From Ilex aquifolium (taxonomy: Eukaryota; Streptophyta; Magnoliopsida; Aquifoliales; Aquifoliaceae), in assembly GCA_951799425.1 (NCBI GenBank), contig OX637395.1, positions 13,060,451 to 13,124,450 of the forward strand: a stretch of DNA of 64,000 bases, written 5' to 3'. A program made the position numbers and the translations under genes. Below, in pieces: positions 56,961 through 64,000 of the stretch; position 1 is the stretch's first letter; the number at the start of each line of letters is the position of its first letter. The notes beneath the pieces were generated by a model. That model saw only the letters and a list, made by a program, of their open reading frames with translations, was not told where the DNA came from and made no database searches.

Positions 56961-59333
56961 TGTGACGCCCCAAAATTCGGGAGTTCTTTCTCAACCCGTT
57001 GATCACCCATCAACCAGCGAAAGTACCGGTATATGCCGCATAACCTGACACCACGTCATCATACGACCATGCTAAGGTCCAAGATCCATCAATTTGTCAT
57101 CAATATTACTCCATTTACATCCTTTGAACAAAAGGGCTCAAGGTCCGAAGGTTTGGCAAAGTTATTTTAAATTTTTGAAAATTTTGAAAGAGCTACCAGT
57201 AGCTCGTGTCCTTGGTACCGGTAGCTGAGCTCTCTACCAGCGAGCTACTGGTAGCTGTGAACCTAGCTACCGGTAGCTGAGCCCACTACCAGCGAGCTAC
57301 CAGTAGCTACCTAGTGAAATCGTGCTACCGGTAGCTAATCATCGTGCTACTGGTAGCAGGGTTTAGTTTTCCTCCAATTCAATCATTTTTCAATTTCAAC
57401 TCACCTAATCTCATACAACATTTACTCAAACTCATATAGCATCTAATTTTACACAAAAATATAGTCCATATGAGTTCATTATACAATCCTATATACAACA
57501 TCAAAAGTCCAAAATCAATTACACGATTTTTTTACAAAAATATAATTTGAATCCACAACTCCGCTTTCTTCATCAACAAACAAGGGCCCAAGTGAGAGCC
57601 GTCCATCAGCGTTTGTCCCGCACCTAAAATATTATTCTCATAAAGGATGAGTCATGCTCAATAAGGTATCTCCTAAAGAGGCTACCTCCCAACCCAGATG
57701 CATATGAAATGTTCACATGCAATTCAAAAATCAAACAAGCATTCACCCAAGAACATACAACTTCAAGAAATGAATGTCACAATGAAATGCCATGTTATCA
57801 AACAAGACTCACACATGCAATACAACCCAAGCCCTCCACCGGCTCTCATAACACATGTAATGTCATGCGTATGTATCCGGATATTCCAAGTCCCCACCAT
57901 TGATGTTATACATCCAATGACTATTTTATAAAATGAACCATGTGTCTTTGTTGGGTAGGTGATTTCCTTGGTATCCCACCTCTGGTTCCGCTCACACCGA
58001 TACACTTTTTTAGACTTTCACTCTTGAAAATGTATAAACCAGTAATCGGGTCTTGCGCTCGAGGGAGAGTTTAGCCCTTCTTGCTATACCCCACGCCTCA
58101 ACCACCAAGAATGGTGTTTGATCCAAAAATATGCACACACACCCATACTCATGTCAAATGCCCACGAATGTGATACTACCCGTGTATATGCAATATAATG
58201 AACAATTACATATCGTATCATTATGCAACCAAGTTTTCAATTGCAATTTCAACATCATGTTCAACATGTCATGAGCACATTATGAACAACTTCAAATCAT
58301 CAATGCAACTTATATCATCAAAATTATAACATCATCACAAAGCATGTTATATTAATTTCATTCAAGTAACATACTTAATCAATCATAGGTATTTTATCAA
58401 ACACCCAAAAGGCACAAAATCATATAAACATATAATCATGCTTAATTTATCACATTCTCATGAAATCACTCAATGAGCAATCCTCAACAAACTCAATTCA
58501 TGCAAAATTGATTTTATACATTCTTATATCATTAGTTACACTATGAGTATATTTAAACAAGAGATTGCATCTCTAATCAAGCTACCAATTTCATACACAA
58601 ACCCTAGATTGGAAATAAACATAATTAGGAGAAGAACCCTACCTCTTGAAGAGTAATACGAGTGGTAGAAACTCCAAGAAGCTCAATTCAAGCTTCAAAC
58701 CTTGATTTTCAAAAATTCTGTCTTTAAGACTTCGGCAAAATCCATGATTTTTGGTACGTAGACGTAGCTCTCATTGCATAGATCGACTTTTGTTCTTGGC
58801 CCGAAGCAATCCGACGAAAGGTTGGCCCTAGATCGCAAGAAGAAGATGGAAGAAATCCTTGTTTTCTCTCTTCTTCTCTCTCTCTCTATTCGAAAATCAG
58901 CAGCCAAATGGGGGAAATTTTTTTTATTTTCCCCTCTTTTTATAAACCTAGGATACTTGGCCCATAATGTGCCACATGTCTCGTCTTTTCCTAGTCTGAT
59001 TTTATTCCTAATCAATTAAATCTCGTTCTATGTTATGTTCAAAATATTTTATTTGAACTAGCTTTAAATTATTTTCTATGTTTCGCAATTAATTCTCGAT
59101 CGCGTTTATTTTAATCGCGCAATCCACAATAGCAACGTAAATCGTGAAAAATTTGGCTGCCTCGAAATTCAATGAAAATTGACTTTGTAATTAGATTTGG
59201 CGAGACGAATCCAACGGTAAGTTTTTTTTTTTCATCCGAGTTCTAAAAAATTTTGAGTTTTTAACTCGTACCACAATGAATAATTACCATTTTGCCCTTT
59301 TCGATAAAAATTGAAATTTTTCCGAGTTTTACA
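56961..59333 (-). mobile_element. solo LTR, Tekay-like
   Basis: Plus strand TGTGACGCCCC...GAGTTTTACA, 2373 bp, flanked by a perfect 5-bp duplication gtaat (56956-56960 and 59334-59338). It shares blocks with the LTRs at 254 and 6392 (ttgatnacncatcaacc near the start, gtataaacca-gtaa-cgggtcttgc, and ctctcattgcata near the promoter) but is clearly diverged. A TATA-like tttataaaaag lies near 58935-58945 on the minus strand. It arose by LTR-LTR recombination that removed the interior. Confidence 0.9.
57185..57357. repeat. GCTACCGGTAGC palindrome cluster in the solo LTR
   Basis: About ten copies of gctaccggtagct or variants (ctaccagtagc, ctactggtagc, ctaccagcgagct). A longer unit ending ctaccagcgagctac is repeated at ~60-bp spacing. 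The two LTRs of the first element lack this block. Confidence 0.88.
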
Positions 59334-59339
59334 GTAATT

Positions 59340-60840
59340 GTGGTAGATATAGATTAAAATTGAAGGTTATCTGAGCTTAAATTTAAATTAACCTATTTAC
59401 CCCCTCTAGGTCTAGCGTGCGATTCCTCGTGTATAATCTAGTGGAAAGATCTTAAACGTAAAGTGTTGTATTTTTTCTCATAGAATCAATTTTGAGTCAA
59501 TCATAAATACCATTGTGCTTTATGATAGCTATATGTTAAAAAAGACGACATGTTTTATTAAACAGATAATCCCTTGGAAGGAAATCAAAAATTCACAGAT
59601 GACTTATGGAAATCCCATCACTAATCACAAAACTCGCTAAACAACCCACCAGAATGGACCAATTTGATTAGGCTAATGCGAATCACTTGATGGTAGTGTA
59701 AAGTTGTCATCCCCATAGAACTAAAAATAGACTGCATTCAAAAAAAATATGGGGAATCCCAAATATGTGAATTCAATCACTAATCTTTTTAAATTCAAGA
59801 ATATTGACTACAAAAAAGTTTATGATTGATCCTTCATATGTGGTGTCCTTTTCGAACCTCAAAAAAATAAGCACAAAAAGTGTGGGATTTAATTTACAAA
59901 TAGCCGTGAATCAATAATTTTAAGATACAATATCATACTACATCATTTTTGGAAAACAACAATGATTATCGTATTTTTTTTATTAATTACAAAATGACAG
60001 TCAAAATGTAAGTCATATTGCAATCAATTCCTTAATGTTTCAATTTTAAAAATTTATCCTACTAAAATTAATTTTTTTTAATTAGCTCCTATTGTTAGTT
60101 GTTCACCATTAAAAAGGATGAAAATTTATCACGAAATCGCACGTGATCTAAAATCTAATTAAAAATATAAAACTACCCTTATTGCTATTTTTTGTTTTTA
60201 GGGTTTAATACTAAGGTGGAGTGTGGGAAGGTGAGAGAAATCTAGCCGAAATGAGGCTTCGAACGACTGAGGGATAACGCGATCCGACAGTTAGGGGGTT
60301 CAGACTTGCGATGTGAGAGTAAATTGGAGGTCGATTTGGGTGCGGTAGATTTAATTAGTATTTTTCTAGGATTTATTTTAATGTGATTTTTTTTATAAAA
60401 AAAAGAGCAAAAAATATATTTTGGCGTAATGACAAAAAACTCATATGGTGCAAAGAGGAGGTGTCACCTTTGAAGGCTTTGCAACCATGCAAAGCAATGA
60501 TTTATGTCATAGAAATCATTCCCAAGCAACTGGAAAAGGACCAGAATAACAAAAATTGTTTGGAGGAGAGAGAGCGAGAGTGAGAGAGAGAGAGATAGAG
60601 ATAGAGATAGAGAGAGAATAAAGAGAAGAAAGAGCAAATTTTGGGTTTTTGTTAGAGTGATTTGAAATGCAAGGGCTACACCAAAAGCTTTGTTTCAACT
60701 CCCTAAATTCAGTGATAAGCTTCGATATTGAATTGGTATGGTGGATTGTAACTTCGAATTTGAGTTTAAAGTTATAGGTGAGTTTCGGTTTTTCAAATGG
60801 GTCTTGTATCTAGCCTTTTTTTTTTTTTCAAATTAATGGT
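59340..60840. other. intergenic stretch
   Basis: No gene or repeat boundary is recognised apart from the GA microsatellite at 60563-60617 and T runs. Confidence 0.5.
60563..60617. repeat. (GA)n / (GATA GA)n microsatellite
   Basis: GA units with interspersed gatagag units. Confidence 0.93.
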
Positions 60841-60843
60841 TAT

Positions 60844-62772
60844 TGATGGGCCAAGCCTAAGGGCCCAACTCATGTCATAAGTTCGGTTTGAATTAATAGC
60901 CCAACTCCAAGAGATCCAGCAAATCCAGCCCACTGTGTTCCACGCCCGGTCAAGCTCATCAGGTTCGAGGAGCTACGTCAGCAAGGAGCATGCAGGGTCA
61001 TCCAAGAGCCTCATCCACGTCGCCTTAGAAAGAGTCAACCTTCACGTCATCCTTTGACCGAATCTTGTGGAAAGTACCGTAACTGCCTCGCCCGTTGAGA
61101 AGAGGTCGCCACCTCCACCAAATTAGTCACTTAGTTACTAATAACTCGCCCCAATTTGTTATGAGGCGACTATAAATTATAAGTCCCGCCAATACTTGGG
61201 GGCATCACACTTAGTCGAGCACAACTCTCCTATCTCTCTCAGCTTGTAATTCTATGCTCTCCCTACACACTTGAAGTAATAAAACTCCCCGGCGACCCTA
61301 GCCATTCAAAGTGGACGTAGGTCACATTGACCGAACCACTATAAATCTTGTCTTGCCTGTGTGTTTCTATCTCTCTCTACTTATTTATTGCTTTAATTAC
61401 TAGTCACTTGACAGGCTTGTTGTCTGAATTTGATATTGACAATTTACGTACAAGTATACACGTTCAACAAGTAATAAAGTGATAAGTAGAGTATCGTTCT
61501 CACAAAAAATTATTAGTAATAATTTTCAAGTACTAACTTTATATCAATTCAATTTTATTTAAACAATTGAAATTAACTATGAATTCACTAATTTAAAACT
61601 AAATCTAAATTTAATAATCAAGGATTGAATTCGCCAGATAAAAGAATTTAAGATTACAACTTCCCCTAATGTTTCGTATGAATCTTTCCACTCTCTTTCC
61701 AGTTAATTGATCAAAATAAGTTGTTAACTGAGAACTCAAAATTATTTATTAAGCCTCTTCCGATAGCTAGATAAACATATCTCTCCCAATGAAATTACTT
61801 TATTCCTATGCAAAATAAGTTAGAATAGATTCATTAAGTTCAAACTCTCATAAAAGTTACACAAGGCATATAGGTATATTTCTATCCTATACACAAACTC
61901 AACTATTCAATCCGAAGAAGAATTAACCAGACGCATGTTATCATATTCAGATCTAAACCTAGAATTCATCTCTCAATTTCATCTAGGTTATCAAATTAAT
62001 TGTTGGCCACACAATCATAGATTAAGCACAAAATATGACAAACAACTCATGTATGATCAATAGAACTAGAAACGAGAATAGATCAATTTAACTAAACATC
62101 AGGTTCCGTTGCAATCTTAATAAAAACTTAGTTCATAATGTAATTGAAAAACATCATTATCAAATTAAACAACATCTCAGAAAATCAAAAATTAAAAGTA
62201 AGAGAAAAGAATGAAAACTTAGTTGCAATCTTCAATCTCTCTCTAGCCTTCAAGTCCGATCTTCTTCGCGTCGCTTTCTTCGATTCTTGCCTTCAATTTT
62301 TTATCAATCCTTGGTCTTCTCTCATGTTAGCAGCCCCCAAAAATCAGTACATCTCTATCCCAACTCAAACCCTAGCATATATGTAGCATTATAGTTCAAT
62401 TTCGGCTCAAAAACAAGTCAAAATTCGCGTCCACATTAAAACAAGTGCCTAGGCGCTTAAAATCAGCGCAAGGGCGCTAATTTTTTGCCCTTCAAGGGCC
62501 TAGGCGCTGGTCCTAGCGCCTAGGTGCTGATCCCTTTTTAAGCCTAGAGCCGCCCTTGTTGGTTAGTCTTCAAAAATCCAACACTTAGGCTCCCAAATGA
62601 CCTTGTTTCCTTCCAAATGATGATCCCTACAAAATAACATTAAAACACACAAAGCAAATAAAAAGGAACATAAAATATTTGAAAACTTGCAATTTCACCA
62701 AGCCAAGAGTACTCAATTTGTAGGTATAAAACTCACTCATCAGTGGTGTGTAAGCCAATTTGTGCATCATCA
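60844..62772 (+). repeat. 5' LTR of third Tat-like element, probably with an insertion
   Basis: TATA-like ctataaattat (about 61170) and the polyadenylation-like aataaaactcc (about 61278) mark U3 and R. The stretch ~61430 to ~62745 looks foreign. It starts with a segment like those in many plant repeats (acaagtatacacgtt...agagtatcgttctcac) and contains gcgcctaggcgct motifs at 62440-62545. I could not find its ends. The outer start at 60844 rests on the TGATG/CATCA ends only. Confidence 0.55.
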
Positions 62773-62831
62773 GTTTGGCGCCGTCTGTGGGAAGACAAAA
62801 TTCTCACCTAAACACTTCTTTTGTTGAACCA

Positions 62832-63674
62832 ATGGCGATCACCACCAGATCCATGAATCAGCCTAAAGACAATCCAACACAAAAGGAGGAGGTTGCTCCT
62901 CCACCAACCAATCTCATCCCAAATGCGCAGCAGATACTGAACACAATGCAGCAGCTTGTAGCCCAGAACCAGCAAATTCTACAACTGATGCTCACAGGTC
63001 AACAAGGAGGAGCGCAGCCTATTGGACCCTAAGCAAGAGGAGCTCCACGCCCTGCTGGGAGTCAAGGAGCTCCCCAAGGCGCCCCCTTGGGCTCCCCACA
63101 CCGGGGAGTCCACCATGAGGGACCTCCACCTCCTCCTCCAGCTCCTGTTTCTCATGGTGGAGACCCTCATTTCCAAGAGGATGAGGGTGAAAACCAAAGC
63201 GTGGAACATGGGAGCCATTTCCACGATAATTCCAAAGGAGCTCTCAATCACTGGGACGAAAAAATTAAAGAGGTGCAAAATCAACTGGGTGACGTCTTCA
63301 ACGCCATGAAGGCACAAAGACTCGAGACAATTGACTACCTCGTAAGGCGAACTGACACACCTTTCGTACCTGACGTGGCGAACTACCCCCTTCCTCATAA
63401 ATTCAAAATGTCATCCGTGGAAACCTTTGACGGTACGAAGGATCCACTGGACCACCTTGAAACTTATAAGACCTTAATGCAACTGCACAACGTCCCCAAC
63501 GAAATCATGTGTAGGGCATTCCCAACCACCTTGAAGGGATCCGCCCGACAATGGTTCGCCAAGCTCTCCCCAACCTCCATTGGCTCCTTTGATGAGCTAA
63601 GCAGGTCCTTCGTGTCGCACTTCATCAGAGAACACTGCCATCAGAAGCCTGCCACCCACCTGCTCAGCATATAA
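62832..63674 (+). pseudogene. gag of third Tat-like element, truncated
   Basis: It begins MAITTRSMNQPKDNPTQ at 62832 with a Gln-rich stretch (QQILNTMQQLVAQNQQILQ). A single in-frame TAA at 63030-63032 interrupts it. The same frame then continues through a Pro/Gly-rich linker (GPPPPPPAPVSHGGDPHF) to the capsid blocks VRRTDTPFVPDVANYPLPHK, VETFDGTKDPLDHLETYKTL, MCRAFPTTLKGSARQWFAKL and LSRSFVSHFI. It ends ATHLLSI-stop in sequence that no longer matches gag. Confidence 0.85.
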
Positions 63675-63732
63675 GCAGGACATCTTCATGATGCACCTTC
63701 CTCCACAATACCAGAAAGCCCAGCAAAACTCT

Positions 63733-64000
63733 CTAACCATTAGGCGCCAACCGCCCTGGTGTCAATGAAAAGTAATGCAGAATACGACAAACGGAAGAAG
63801 ACATTGAGAACCTGAGCCTAGCATCAAGCATCTCCTCATAGATAGCAATATCTCTATAGGAGTCATCACAAGCAATCTCACCCATCTCGGCTCGACGACA
63901 CAGTACATTAGGAGGAATGTGGTAAACAGAGACAATCCGCAAAATGTCAGTGTCCGTATATAAAAGTGCTAGAAATAGTACTCATTTTGGATCCATCGTC
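63733..64000 (-). pseudogene. fragment like the putative gypsy-type transposon domain, partial at window edge
   Basis: The minus strand is open from the right edge region to 63733: DTDILRIVSVYHIPPN, AIYEEMLDARLRFSM and HYFSLTPGRLAPNG. This pattern (YEEML-AGLRFP, then LAPN-W) is that of the plant putative gypsy-type transposon domain (PF04195, from memory). It continues past the window, so length and integrity are unknown. Confidence 0.55.

Larger units (their letters stand above)
60844..63674 (+). mobile_element. third Tat-like gypsy element: 5' LTR and truncated gag
   Basis: The LTR-like segment TGATGGGCC...CATCATCA (60844-62772) is followed by ttggcgccgtctgtggg, a primer-site-like sequence seen in Tat elements. 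Gag follows and ends abruptly at about 63674. Beyond it the sequence is unrelated and on the other strand. No pol is in the window. Confidence 0.75.

Noticed and set aside
61430-62745. Solo LTR inserted in the third Tat LTR
   Set aside because: TG...CA-type ends could be chosen but no flanking 5-bp duplication fits, so I left it as an unresolved foreign segment.
1-64000. CRISPR arrays, prokaryotic operons, organellar genes
   Set aside because: None found. Direct repeats here are LTRs, MITE arms, tandem duplications and microsatellites.

Overview
The window looks like nuclear DNA of a flowering plant. It holds one intact intron-rich plant gene embedded in decayed transposable elements of typical plant families: Ty3/gypsy Tekay-like and Tat-like elements, Ty1/copia, an RTE-type LINE, Helitron-like, MULE and hAT MITEs, a SINE and a TRIM-like element. 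There is no bacterial or organellar gene order and no rRNA or tRNA gene. I cannot name the species.

Layout. 254-8814: a minus-strand Tekay-like gypsy element with two 2.4-kb LTRs, a tRNA-Met primer site and a broken pol; gag is missing. 9590-10129: a MULE-type MITE with a perfect 9-bp target duplication. 10145-15653: a Tat-like gypsy element with two RNase H domains and no integrase core. 18.1-22.26 kb: a second Tat-like element, truncated at its 3' end. 22.4-22.86 kb: a degenerate tandem repeat. 22.93-31.84 kb: three head-to-tail LTR-like units. The third unit is split by a 5.6-kb Helitron-like insertion (25783-31390, minus strand), which itself carries a second MULE MITE. 32809-33427: a hAT-type MITE with a SINE nested in its left end.

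33971-48197 (plus strand) is the only gene I believe is functional: a seven-exon RING E3 ubiquitin ligase of the DRIP (DREB2A-interacting protein) family. Splicing gives an uninterrupted 436-residue protein with an N-terminal C3HC4 RING and a C-terminal RAWUL domain. Its last two long introns (3.6 and 5.5 kb) have absorbed a TIR element, a TRIM-like element with a hAT MITE inside it, and an antisense RTE LINE.

49.7-55.1 kb: a short gypsy RT scrap, then a minus-strand Ty1/copia element whose RNase H is split by a hAT MITE. 56961-59333: a solo LTR of the same broad family as the first element, with a perfect 5-bp target duplication. 60844-63674: the 5' LTR and truncated gag of a third Tat-like element. 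From about 63733 to the right edge a minus-strand fragment resembles the putative gypsy-type transposon domain.

No new protein-coding system is visible. The interest lies in the nesting history, which can be read from target-site duplications and from an intact reference copy of the Helitron target, and in several unrelated loci that carry clustered short palindromic motifs. All coordinates and alignments were made by eye. Family names rest on recognised motifs, not on searches.
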